Of a stretch of 64,000 bases of DNA, positions 1-8,014 are shown piece after piece. The notes beneath the pieces were generated by a model that saw only the letters and a list, made by a program, of their open reading frames with translations, ran no database searches and was not told the DNA's origin. The DNA comes from Acetobacter lambici (GTDB lineage Bacteria > Pseudomonadota > Alphaproteobacteria > Acetobacterales > Acetobacteraceae). The first letter of the stretch is position 1. Each line of letters opens with the position of its first letter. Where the stretch lies: NCBI RefSeq assembly GCF_011516885.1, contig NZ_WOTD01000006.1, forward strand, positions 1-64,000. Reading direction: 5' to 3'. A program made the position numbers and the translations under genes.

Positions 1-131
1 TGCACAACGCAGCCTGCCCGTCGCCCACATTCTCAGATGGTCAATCTTCAGACGGTCTCACCAAGCAGCCGCACAACGCTCATATATCAAATCAAAATTG
101 CAACTGTAGTGCTAGAGTGCGGTTATGGCCG
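1..131. other. Short non-coding stretch downstream of mlaF
   Basis: No coding region is supported here. The 9-mer GCACAACGC occurs twice, at 2-10 and 71-79. The stretch lies 3' of mlaF, where mlaD often follows in alphaproteobacteria, but no mlaD reading frame enters the window. I see no convincing terminator. Confidence 0.4.
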
Positions 132-935
132 TTACCGTCTTAATTCCATGGTAATCGGGCCTTCACGGCGGCCATGGGTGAACTGGTCCACGTAGTCATT
201 CCCGCTGTGCATGAGCGATGCGGCGGCTCCCTGCCAGACCAGTTTGCCCTTGTAGAGCATGGCCGCTTCATCCCCGATCCGCTGGGCGGAGGCCATGTCA
301 TGCGTAATGGCAATAGCAGTGGAGCCAAGCTTTTTAACGCAATCCACAATCAGACCGTCAATGACAGCACCCATAATCGGGTCCAGCCCGGTTGTGGGTT
401 CATCAAAGAACAGAATGTTGGGTTGGGCGGCAATGGCACGGGCCAGCCCTACACGCTTTTGCATGCCGCCAGACAGTTCGGAGGGGTACAGGTCCCCAAC
501 GGAGGGGGCCAGCCCCACCTGCTCCAGAATGGCTCCAGCCTTGTCACGCGCGGTGGCGCGGGTCAGCTTGTTGAGGGCGAGCAGGCCAAAAGTCACGTTT
601 TCCCACACGGGCAGGCTGTCAAACAGCGCGCCGTTCTGGAACAGCATGCCAATTTCGCTGCGGAGTTGGTCGCGCCGTTTGGCGGGGGCAGCCAGTACGT
701 CCTCGCCATCAATTTCAATACAGCCTGAATCCGGGGTCATTAGGCCCAGAATGCAGCGTAGCAGCACGGATTTGCCCGAGCCTGACCCACCAATAATGAC
801 AAACGAGGTCCCCTGCGGCACATCAAGCGAAATGCCATCAAGCACTTTTTTATCCCCGAAGGATTTGTGCAGGTCCCGGATACGGATTTTGGGGGGAGCA
901 CTGGTCATGCTCTGGTCCATGGCAGTGGCACTCAT
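132..935 (-). CDS. mlaF: ABC transporter ATP-binding protein, MlaF-like
   Basis: A 267-residue ABC ATPase that would power the Mla-type inner-membrane complex, which moves phospholipids between inner and outer membranes. Visible motifs are Walker A GGSGSGKS (about residues 49-56), the ABC signature LSGGM (154-158) and Walker B ILFFDEP (174-180). The signature continues as QKRVGLARAI, which is typical of the MlaF/Ttg2A subfamily. The start overlaps the stop of the upstream mlaE by 4 bp (ATGA), so the two genes are translationally coupled. The first residues, up to about 15, are a variable extension. No substrate-binding MlaD gene is visible in the remaining 131 bases. Confidence 0.9.
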   Translation of the reverse strand: MSATAMDQSMTSAPPKIRIRDLHKSFGDKKVLDGISLDVPQGTSFVIIGGSGSGKSVLLRCILGLMTPDSGCIEIDGEDVLAAPAKRRDQLRSEIGMLFQNGALFDSLPVWENVTFGLLALNKLTRATARDKAGAILEQVGLAPSVGDLYPSELSGGMQKRVGLARAIAAQPNILFFDEPTTGLDPIMGAVIDGLIVDCVKKLGSTAIAITHDMASAQRIGDEAAMLYKGKLVWQGAAASLMHSGNDYVDQFTHGRREGPITMELRR

Positions 936-1717
936 TGTGAGAAGAACAGGTCTGTAATCAGGTAGTCAAAGGCCAGCAGCAGAATGGAGGCCACCACCAC
1001 GGCCGATGTGGTGGCAGAGCCCACGCCCTCGGCCCCGCCCTTGCTGTTATAGCCATAATAGCAGCCCATCAGCGTGATCAGGAACCCGAACAGGGCGGCC
1101 TTGACCAGCCCGACCGTTATGTCCATGGCCTTAACCGAGTTCAGCGTTGCCGTAATGTAGGCGGTGGGGGAAAAGCCAAGCTTGACCACGGCAACAGTAA
1201 AGCCCCCCGCAACGCCCAGCACGTCGGCCACCAGCACCAGCAGGGGCAGGGCAACAATGCCCGCAAGCAGGCGTGGCGCGACCAGATACTTCATGGGGTT
1301 GGTGGAAAGGGTGCTCAACGCATCAATCTGATCGGTCACGCGCATGGTGCCGATCTGGGCAGCCATGGCGGCTCCCACGCGGCCCGCGACCATAAGCCCC
1401 GCCAGCACCGGCCCCAGCTCGCGGGTTACAGCCAGCACAACAATACCCGCAATGGCGCTCTGGGCATGGTACTGCGCAAAGCCTGTATAGGATTGCAGTG
1501 CAATAACCCCACCCGAGAACAGGGCCGTTAGGGCAACAACCGGCAGGGAGAAGAATCCTGTCTCCAAAAACGTGCGGATAAACACTCGCCCGTAGAACGG
1601 TGGCCGCATAATGTGGGACAACCCGGCCAGAGCGAACAGCGCCAGAGCGCCCGCACTGCGGATAAGCGAGAGTGTGGCGCGGCCTATGCGGGCCACAAAA
1701 TCAAGCACCATATCCAT
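932..1717 (-). CDS. mlaE: MlaE-family lipid ABC transporter permease
   Basis: A 261-residue integral membrane permease, partner of the MlaF-like ATPase encoded directly downstream. The family core TRELGPVLAGLMVAGRVGAA, followed by QIGTMRVTDQIDAL, is the conserved MlaE signature of the cytoplasmic coupling region. Several hydrophobic segments follow. The family's role is retrograde or bidirectional phospholipid traffic that keeps the outer membrane asymmetric. The gene is first in an mlaE-mlaF transcript and diverges from radA across about 220 bp. The start taken is the ATG of MDMVL; a second Met two codons later is equally possible. Confidence 0.9.
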   Translation of the reverse strand: MDMVLDFVARIGRATLSLIRSAGALALFALAGLSHIMRPPFYGRVFIRTFLETGFFSLPVVALTALFSGGVIALQSYTGFAQYHAQSAIAGIVVLAVTRELGPVLAGLMVAGRVGAAMAAQIGTMRVTDQIDALSTLSTNPMKYLVAPRLLAGIVALPLLVLVADVLGVAGGFTVAVVKLGFSPTAYITATLNSVKAMDITVGLVKAALFGFLITLMGCYYGYNSKGGAEGVGSATTSAVVVASILLLAFDYLITDLFFSQ

Positions 1718-1939
1718 GAGTTCGGGCTGTCTGTTCCTGTTGTGTGTGGTCAGGGTCTGCTGTGGTGTGAGCCGTAACCCGTTCGGGCCGGGTTCGTCAA
1801 AGCATGCTTTTGTTTTGTTGGCTCGGCAGTGCTTTGTCCCATGGTGTGTGGTGGACTGGATTGCTAAGCGGGGCTTGAGTTTGTTCTTGTTTTATTCCAT
1901 TTATGGAGCCTCCAGTAAGGCAGGAACAGGGGAATCCGC

Positions 1940-3331
1940 GTGGCCAAAAAAACGTCCCGCCAGTATGTGTGCAAGGCATGCGGTGCCGTTCATGCCAAAT
2001 GGGCAGGGCAGTGCGATGCCTGCCAGGAATGGAACACGCTGGAGGAAATGGCGGTAGAACCACTGGCCGCGTCTTCGGCCACAACCCGTGCGGGCAAGGG
2101 GCGGCGTGTGCAGTTGCATGGGCTGGGGGGCAAGGTTGAACTGCCTCCACGCACGGGCACGGGCATTGCCGAGTTGGATCGGGTGCTGGGTGGGGGTCTG
2201 GTTCCGGCCTCCGTCGTGCTGGTCGGGGGGGACCCCGGTATTGGCAAATCCACCCTGTTGTTGCAGGCGGCAAGCCGTCTGGCGGGCAATGGGGAGCGGG
2301 TTCTTTATATTTCGGGTGAAGAGGCGGTGGACCAGATCCGCCTGCGCGCCATTCGCCTTGGCGTGGCACAAACCAGTCTTGATCTGGCGGCTTCCATTAA
2401 CGTTGCGGATATTGTGGCAACGCTGGAGGCCGAGCCGGACGTCAAGGTCGTGGTGATCGATTCCATCCAGACCATGTGGCTGGAAACAGTAGACAGCGCG
2501 CCCGGTACGGTCTCGCAGGTGCGGGCTTGCGCGTTTGAGTTGATCCGGGCTGCCAAACGGCGTGGGTTCAGCCTTATTCTGGTTGGGCATGTGACCAAGG
2601 AAGGTTCACTGGCAGGCCCGCGCGTGCTGGAGCACATGGTGGATGCGGTCATGTATTTTGAAGGGGATCGGGGCCACCAGTTCCGCATCCTGCGTGCCGC
2701 CAAAAACCGCTACGGTGCCACGGACGAAATTGGTGTGTTCGCCATGACCGACCGCGGGTTGGAGGAAGTGAGCAACCCTTCCGCACTGTTTTTGGCCGAG
2801 CGACGGGGCAATATAGCCGGTTCCGCCGTGTTTGCGGGGCTGGAGGGCACGCGGCCCGTGTTGCTGGAAGTGCAGGCCCTGCTCTCCCCCAAAGGGGGGG
2901 ATGGTGCACCGCGCCGTGCCGTGGTGGGGTGGGACACCGGGCGTCTGGCCATGTTGCTGGCGGTGCTGGAAACACGGTGCGGGCTTAAGCTGTCGGGCAT
3001 GGATGTTTACCTTAACGTGGCGGGGGGGCTGAGAGTGGTTGAGCCCGCAGCCGATCTGGCTGTGGCTGCGGCTCTGGTTTCCGCTGCCAGTGGCGTCCCC
3101 ACCAGCCCCGGCGAAGTGTATTTTGGTGAGGTCGGATTGTCGGGCGAGGTCAGGCAGGTTGCGCAGGCGGATGCACGGCTGAAGGAGGCCGCCAAGCTGG
3201 GCTTTACTCAGGCCGTACTGCCCCGCCGTATTGCACGGGGGAGTGCGCGTTCGCGCCCGCCAGAGGGTATGAGCCTGCGTGAGTTGGGCCATATTTCCGA
3301 TCTGGTTGGCCCGGATGTGGAGGGGGAATAA
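1940..3331 (+). CDS. radA: DNA repair protein RadA
   Basis: A 463-residue RadA (Sms), a RecA-like ATPase that drives branch migration during recombinational repair. It begins at GTG, preceded by an AGG-rich ribosome site (CAGGAACAGGGG). An N-terminal C4 zinc finger has Cys at about 11, 14, 25 and 28. Walker A is GGDPGIGKST (about 96-105). The RadA-specific motif appears as KNRYG, and the C-terminal third is Lon-like (SGMDVYLNVAGGL, ADLAVAAAL). Length is normal for the family. The gene stands alone, diverges from mlaE and is followed 68 bp later by tRNA-Gly. Confidence 0.97.
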   Translation: MAKKTSRQYVCKACGAVHAKWAGQCDACQEWNTLEEMAVEPLAASSATTRAGKGRRVQLHGLGGKVELPPRTGTGIAELDRVLGGGLVPASVVLVGGDPGIGKSTLLLQAASRLAGNGERVLYISGEEAVDQIRLRAIRLGVAQTSLDLAASINVADIVATLEAEPDVKVVVIDSIQTMWLETVDSAPGTVSQVRACAFELIRAAKRRGFSLILVGHVTKEGSLAGPRVLEHMVDAVMYFEGDRGHQFRILRAAKNRYGATDEIGVFAMTDRGLEEVSNPSALFLAERRGNIAGSAVFAGLEGTRPVLLEVQALLSPKGGDGAPRRAVVGWDTGRLAMLLAVLETRCGLKLSGMDVYLNVAGGLRVVEPAADLAVAAALVSAASGVPTSPGEVYFGEVGLSGEVRQVAQADARLKEAAKLGFTQAVLPRRIARGSARSRPPEGMSLRELGHISDLVGPDVEGE

Positions 3332-3399
3332 TACGCCCGCCCTGTTTGTATGGCATTGCAAGCGAGGTTGGAGCGCGCTATAAGGAGCCCACGCGTTAC

Positions 3400-3473
3400 G
3401 CGGATGTAGTTCAATGGTAGAACGGCAGCTTCCCAAGCTGCATACGGGGGTTCGATTCCCCTCATCCGCTCCA
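3400..3473 (+). tRNA. glyU: tRNA-Gly (anticodon CCC)
   Basis: A complete cloverleaf with an encoded CCA. The acceptor stem GCGGATG (3400-3406) pairs with CATCCGC (3463-3469), the discriminator is T, and CCA follows at 3471-3473. The anticodon stem GCAGC/GCTGC closes the loop TTCCCAA, giving anticodon CCC. The T arm contains GGTTCGATTCC. The sequence closely follows bacterial tRNA-Gly(CCC), including GTAGTTCAATGGTAGAAC in the D arm. No duplicated 3' end was noticed nearby, so there is no sign of an integrated island. Confidence 0.97.
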
Positions 3474-3920
3474 TACGCTCATTTTTCTCCCAATAAAATT
3501 GCTATCCCACTCCAAGTGCCCCATGCACGGTGCTGTGCATTTTTGGCCGTAATTTGGGGTTTGTCGTGCGTCTTGTCCGCAATTTAGCGGAAGTGGCAGG
3601 CCGCGAGTGATGTATCTGGTAAAATATATTGACCGGGGGCGGCTACAGTGAGGAAATTTATTCCCGTGTATATTATTTCGGTTCCGGCATATTAAGGCCG
3701 TTTTTCAGTCAAGAACGGAAAAGAAACGATATTCAATTAAATGATTACTTTCCGATATAAGAATATAATTTCAAGAATACATAAATACAAAATAAGCATA
3801 TTTTTCATTATATCATCTTGAACATATTATAGGATGATGCGATCATTATAAATAATTGCTTAACCCCGCTGTGGGGAGCGCGGGCTCTATAGCTTATTTT
3901 GAAGGGGAGCGCTTCGGGGC
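3474..3920. other. AT-rich intergenic region upstream of the outer-membrane barrel gene
   Basis: About 450 bases with no convincing gene. From roughly 3700 to 3870 it is much more AT-rich than the rest of the window, with runs such as GAATATAATTTC and AAATACAAAATAAG. This suits a promoter region or nucleoid-protein (H-NS-like) binding. A candidate ribosome site GAAGGGGAG at 3901-3909 lies just before the GTG at 3921. No insertion-sequence end or attachment repeat was recognised. Confidence 0.5.
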
Positions 3921-5579
3921 GTGAATGGTCTGCAACAAACAACCAAAAATCATACTGGACTGTTCTGTTACACTCCCCGCCAGATATCGGCTCCATACCC
4001 GGCGGAGCGGGAAGAGTTACGGTCTTCCCGCTCCGCCGGGGGCCGGGTTTCTGGCGCGGTCAGGCTTGGGTGCTGCTCCTTGCTGCTCAGCGTGCTGGGC
4101 GAGATTTTGCCAGCACAGGCGGAGCAGACCCTGATCTCCATCAGTGGCGTAACCATCCAGAGCGGGCTGGACATTGGGGGGGCGGCTTTTCATCTCCCCA
4201 ACACCAATTTTGGCGGGGGCTCCTATGCCGCCCGGCCATCGGGTGGGTACACCCGGCACGCCAACACAACCTATGGCGAACTGTATGGCAAGCCGATGCT
4301 CAAGGGCGAATGGAAGACCGGCTGGGGGTTTGACGTAATCGGGAATGCCTCGGCCATTGGCGCGACCACCCTTGGTGATGGGGATGCCGAACAGGTTTCG
4401 CAGACATCAGGCACCCCGCGCTCGGTCTATCTGGAGGAACTCTATGCCGGGGTCAGGGTGCCGGTCCGGCTGGCGGGTGGGCATCAGGTGTTTACCGTGC
4501 AGGGTGGGCGGCAGGCTTTTGCCGTGGATGATGGGTTTTTGATCGGTAAGGGCACCTATAGTTCGGGCGAACGTGGGGCCTGGTGGTACGCGCCACGTTT
4601 TGCCTTTTCCGGCCCCGGTGTGATCAAGCTGGAAGGAGACCCCGTCCGTGCCGATGTGTTCATGCTGGAAAGCAATTCGGATAACGATATCGACCGCGGA
4701 TACGACCGGCCAAAAACCAGCTTTGTGGGGTTTGACGTCACATGGTTTGTCAACAAGGCGGGCGGGCATGGTGCTTCGGTTTATGCGGACCGCGCATCGT
4801 ATGTGACCCTCACCTATTTCCATGTGCGTGATGCGGATACGTCCGCCCATTATGATTATTCAACCCGCGCGGACCGCGACGGCATGAATGTGGCGGCCCT
4901 GAGTTGGGGCGGCACGCTGTTCCCGGTCAAGGCGCTGGGTATTTCCAAAAACTTTACGTTCTATGGCAACTTTGTCTCGGAGCAGAACAGCCATCCGGGC
5001 AATGGGTACAAGGGTGTTTCGGCTTACGGTATGTATTTTGAGCCGGGCTACACCTTTTCCATGCTGCCATGGACCCCGCATATTTTTTACCGTTACACCC
5101 GCTTTGGGGGCGGCAAAAATTCCGAGGGCGGCGTCAAGCACAACTACGACACGTTCTTTCTGTACGATGGCAAGCGCTACACCTATGGCGGTTACTGGCC
5201 GGGTGAAATTGTGGGCATGTATCTCGCCCCTCTGTCCGATCTGGAGGATCACCAGATCGACCTGACAGTCGTGCCTCCCGTGCATCTGTTCCGACCGACT
5301 GATTCGCTCAAGCTTGGCCTGCATTTTTACGATCTGTCGCTCATCCATGCCTCGGGCATGGGGCTGAAGAACACTGGCCGCCATGTGTCGGATGAGCTGG
5401 ATGCCTCCGTTGAATACACGCTGGACGAGAACACGTCCGCAGCTCTTGCCGGGGGGGCGGCTTTTGCCGGGCCAGCAGGTCGGGCTTTGTCAAAAGCCGG
5501 AGTGCCGGGGGACCAGCCCATGCCCAATATCGACCACCATGCGGGTGTGATCGAGGCGTATTTTTACAAGCATTTTTGA
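3921..5579 (+). CDS. Outer-membrane beta-barrel protein, alginate-export/porin-like
   Basis: A 552-residue protein. A hydrophobic signal core (GCCSLLLSVLGEILPAQA) ends near residue 67, and alternating aromatic beta strands follow. It terminates in Phe (AYFYKHF), as outer-membrane barrels do. The segment from EELYAGVRVP through QGGRQAFAVDDGFLIG resembles the alginate-export (AlgE-type) barrel family, so the likely role is passive uptake or export across the outer membrane. Substrate is unknown. The start is odd: the only in-frame start with a ribosome site is GTG at 3921, giving about 45 residues ahead of the signal core, and a perfect hairpin lies inside that extension. No ATG or GTG occurs between the hairpin and the core. 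Confidence 0.7.
   Translation: MNGLQQTTKNHTGLFCYTPRQISAPYPAEREELRSSRSAGGRVSGAVRLGCCSLLLSVLGEILPAQAEQTLISISGVTIQSGLDIGGAAFHLPNTNFGGGSYAARPSGGYTRHANTTYGELYGKPMLKGEWKTGWGFDVIGNASAIGATTLGDGDAEQVSQTSGTPRSVYLEELYAGVRVPVRLAGGHQVFTVQGGRQAFAVDDGFLIGKGTYSSGERGAWWYAPRFAFSGPGVIKLEGDPVRADVFMLESNSDNDIDRGYDRPKTSFVGFDVTWFVNKAGGHGASVYADRASYVTLTYFHVRDADTSAHYDYSTRADRDGMNVAALSWGGTLFPVKALGISKNFTFYGNFVSEQNSHPGNGYKGVSAYGMYFEPGYTFSMLPWTPHIFYRYTRFGGGKNSEGGVKHNYDTFFLYDGKRYTYGGYWPGEIVGMYLAPLSDLEDHQIDLTVVPPVHLFRPTDSLKLGLHFYDLSLIHASGMGLKNTGRHVSDELDASVEYTLDENTSAALAGGAAFAGPAGRALSKAGVPGDQPMPNIDHHAGVIEAYFYKHF
3998..4040 (+). repeat. Perfect 18-bp inverted repeat (hairpin) near the start of the barrel gene
   Basis: Arm CCCGGCGGAGCGGGAAGA (3998-4015), loop GTTACGG (4016-4022), arm TCTTCCCGCTCCGCCGGG (4023-4040). 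All 18 pairs match. It is not followed by a T-run, so it is not a simple intrinsic terminator. It lies 77 bases after the likely GTG start and upstream of the signal-peptide codons. It could be an inserted palindromic element, or an mRNA structure controlling expression of the barrel protein. Confidence 0.9.
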
Positions 5580-5648
5580 GGGGCATTTCCCTGTTTATTC
5601 CTCTTGAGTTATGAACGCACCAAGCCAACAAGAATAAAGGACCTCTCT

Positions 5649-7019
5649 ATGGCTGAGCCGAACACCAAGTCTGCCGTTAAACCTGCCACCGGCCTGCGTA
5701 GCCGCCACATCGCCATGATCGCGCTGGGTGGGACTATTGGCGCGGGTCTGTTTGTGGGGAGCGGGGCTGCCATTCAGGCTACTGGCCCGGCGGTTCTGCT
5801 GGCTTTTCTGTTGGTGGGGCTGCTGGTCATTCTGGTCATGCGCATGCTGGGCGAGATGGTGGTGGCCGACCCCGGTCGCGGCTCATTTGTGGAATATATC
5901 CGTGCAGCACACGGGGACAGGCTGGGTTTTACGTCTGGTTGGCTTTACTGGTTCTTCTGGGTTGTGGTGCTGGGGAGCGAGGCCATAGCCGGTGCGATTT
6001 TGATACAGGACTGGGTTCATCTGCCCATATGGGTTTTGTCCATTGCGCTGATCGGGCTGTTAAAGCTGGTCAACTTTGCCGCCCCCCGCGTGTTTGGGGA
6101 ATGTGAGTTCTGGCTCTCGGCCGTCAAGGTTTTCAGTATTCTGGCTTTTGTGGCTATTGGCGCGCTGTATGTGGTGCATGCTTTTGGCCCCGGTGTGCCA
6201 GTCTGGCATAACCTTATGGGCCATGGTGGTCTTATGCCGCATGGCATTGTGGCCGTGCTGTCCATTATTCCCACCATCCTGTTCACCATGATGGGGTCGG
6301 AAATTGCAACGGTTGCCGCGGGCGAATCTCCTGAGCCAGACAAGAACGTGGCACGGGTTACCCGCAGTCTGGGCACGCGCGTAACCCTGTTCTATCTGGC
6401 CTCTGTTGCCATGATCCTGCTTGTGGTGCCGTGGAGCGATATTGTTGCCGGGCGCTCCCCCTTTGTTACCGCCATGGACACAATGGGCATTCCGGGTGCT
6501 GGGATGATGATGCGCATTGTGGTGTTGAGCGCCATTCTCTCCTGCCTGAACTCCGCCATGTATATTACGTCACGCGTGCTGACCGAACTTGCGGCACAGG
6601 GCGATGCCCCGGCTTTTCTGACCCGCCGTTCGGCCAGTTCCGCGCCACGGTTGGCCATTACGGTCAGCAGTATTGCGGGTACGCTGGTGGCGTTTTCGTC
6701 CATTCTTGCACCGCAGACCATTTTTGCTTTTCTGCTGAGTTGTAGCGGTGGCGTTATCCTGTTGATCTATAGCCTGATTGTAACGGCCTACATTACAACC
6801 CGCTTTGCCGCGCGCCGGAACGGGACAGAAAAAGGCAATTACACGCTGTTCCTGTTCCCGCTGTGCAATTACGCAACGCTTGCGGGTGTGGTGCTGGTGT
6901 TTGTGGCCATGCTCCTTAACCCTGAGGAACGCATGACCGCTCTGGCGACCTTGGGCACGTCGGTCGTCTGCTACGCTTTGGCATCCTACTTTGCCGTGCA
7001 GAACAAACAGCAGGCCTGA
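5649..7019 (+). CDS. Amino-acid permease, APC superfamily (AAT family)
   Basis: A 456-residue permease with about 12 predicted transmembrane segments. The first segment carries the AAT-family signature MIALGGTIGAGLFVGSG, and SFVEYIRAAHG and ILSCLNSAMYITSRVL follow at their usual places. Relatives include GabP, AnsP and CycA, which import amino acids with protons. The substrate cannot be told from sequence. The ATG at 5649 is preferred over an in-frame TTG at 5604 because AAAGGA lies 7 nt before it. The gene ends shortly before a strong terminator. Confidence 0.9.
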   Translation: MAEPNTKSAVKPATGLRSRHIAMIALGGTIGAGLFVGSGAAIQATGPAVLLAFLLVGLLVILVMRMLGEMVVADPGRGSFVEYIRAAHGDRLGFTSGWLYWFFWVVVLGSEAIAGAILIQDWVHLPIWVLSIALIGLLKLVNFAAPRVFGECEFWLSAVKVFSILAFVAIGALYVVHAFGPGVPVWHNLMGHGGLMPHGIVAVLSIIPTILFTMMGSEIATVAAGESPEPDKNVARVTRSLGTRVTLFYLASVAMILLVVPWSDIVAGRSPFVTAMDTMGIPGAGMMMRIVVLSAILSCLNSAMYITSRVLTELAAQGDAPAFLTRRSASSAPRLAITVSSIAGTLVAFSSILAPQTIFAFLLSCSGGVILLIYSLIVTAYITTRFAARRNGTEKGNYTLFLFPLCNYATLAGVVLVFVAMLLNPEERMTALATLGTSVVCYALASYFAVQNKQQA

Positions 7020-7036
7020 TTTTTGGTGTGTTCTGA

Positions 7037-7080
7037 ATAAAGGAAAGGCCCGCCATAAGTCCGGCGGGCCTTTCCTTTAT
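7037..7080. terminator. Bidirectional intrinsic terminator
   Basis: A perfect 18-bp stem, ATAAAGGAAAGGCCCGCC (7037-7054), pairs with GGCGGGCCTTTCCTTTAT (7063-7080) across an 8-nt loop. It lies between the convergent permease and DUF1275 genes. Confidence 0.85.
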
Positions 7081-7125
7081 GTCTGCTGCGGGCCAGCAAA
7101 ACGGGCCTGCGCTACAACGTACTGC

Positions 7126-7809
7126 TCAGGGAATGCTCATCCGGTCCAGATGGAATGCCAAGGGGTGTTTGCGGAGCAGGAGCAGCCCCCCGGCCACCAC
7201 AATGGTGCCGCCGGCAAGTGCTATACCCAGTGAGACACTCCGCCCCGAGACCAGAGTGCCAATGGCCGCCCCTACGAACAGGCTTAAAATGGCGGCAACA
7301 CGGCGCAGGGTGCCAGAACTGCTCCCCCCGGCGGCGGAACTGTTATGGGCCAGCCCATGCAGTACCATGGTGGCGGCGGGCAGGACCATGTCAGGCAGTT
7401 TGGCGTGCCGTGTGGCGGATGTCTGTAAGCCCATGGCGCAGGACAGCAGAGCGAGGGTGACGTAAATATCGCCCGGAATATTGGCTGACCAGATCCATGC
7501 GGCAACGCCGACCATAGCCCCCACACCGAGCAGAATATCGCCAACAGTGGCGCGTATGCTGCGTTGGCGGCGCACAAGCCGTCCGCCGATCATGGCGCCC
7601 AGAAAATAAAAGCCAATAGCTTCCAGCCCGGACAGAACAATGGCCTGAGATGTTGCAATGTTAACAGCCATCAGAATAATGGTGGCGGTCATGTAGCCTG
7701 CAAAAATCTTGAGATGCAGCAGAGAAATGGCGTCCAGCATGCCCATGGCCATGGTAACAAGCAAAATGGCAATGACCAGTTTGGCATCATGCCCCGCGCG
7801 GGTTGTCAT
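7126..7809 (-). CDS. DUF1275 (YoaK-type) membrane protein
   Basis: A 227-residue inner-membrane protein with about six hydrophobic segments. The conserved family features are GMLDAISLLHLKIFAGYMTA near the N-terminus and SCAMGLQTSATRHA in the middle. DUF1275 proteins have no settled function; some are discussed as transporters. The gene stands alone, converging on the amino-acid permease across a shared terminator. ATG at 7809 is the likely start, with AGGAGATACA immediately upstream on the minus strand. Confidence 0.88.
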   Translation of the reverse strand: MTTRAGHDAKLVIAILLVTMAMGMLDAISLLHLKIFAGYMTATIILMAVNIATSQAIVLSGLEAIGFYFLGAMIGGRLVRRQRSIRATVGDILLGVGAMVGVAAWIWSANIPGDIYVTLALLSCAMGLQTSATRHAKLPDMVLPAATMVLHGLAHNSSAAGGSSSGTLRRVAAILSLFVGAAIGTLVSGRSVSLGIALAGGTIVVAGGLLLLRKHPLAFHLDRMSIP

Positions 7810-7960
7810 TGTATCTCCTGATCAGATGGAAGTGAAAAAAATTGCCCCGCAGCCTGTGCCGCCGGGGTGGAGAGTGTTGTAACATTCTGCACGGTCACGG
7901 AAAAATGATCTTAGTTGGACCGTGCCATGTTTTGCCAGCCCATATGGCCATAGCAGGCTG

Positions 7961-7991
7961 AACAAAAAAGGCCCGGCAGAACCGCCGGGCC
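7961..7991 (-). terminator. Intrinsic terminator of putA
   Basis: On the minus strand, GGCCCGGC and GCCGGGCC form an 8-bp GC-rich stem (7970-7977 and 7984-7991 in window coordinates) followed by a T-run. It lies just past the putA stop. Confidence 0.85.
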
Positions 7992-8014
7992 TGAAGTGTG
8001 GTGTTTGTGTGCTT

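Noticed and set aside
3400-5579. Genomic island inserted at tRNA-Gly
   Set aside because: No integrase, no repeat of the tRNA 3' end and no mobility gene; only a local AT-rich spacer is unusual.
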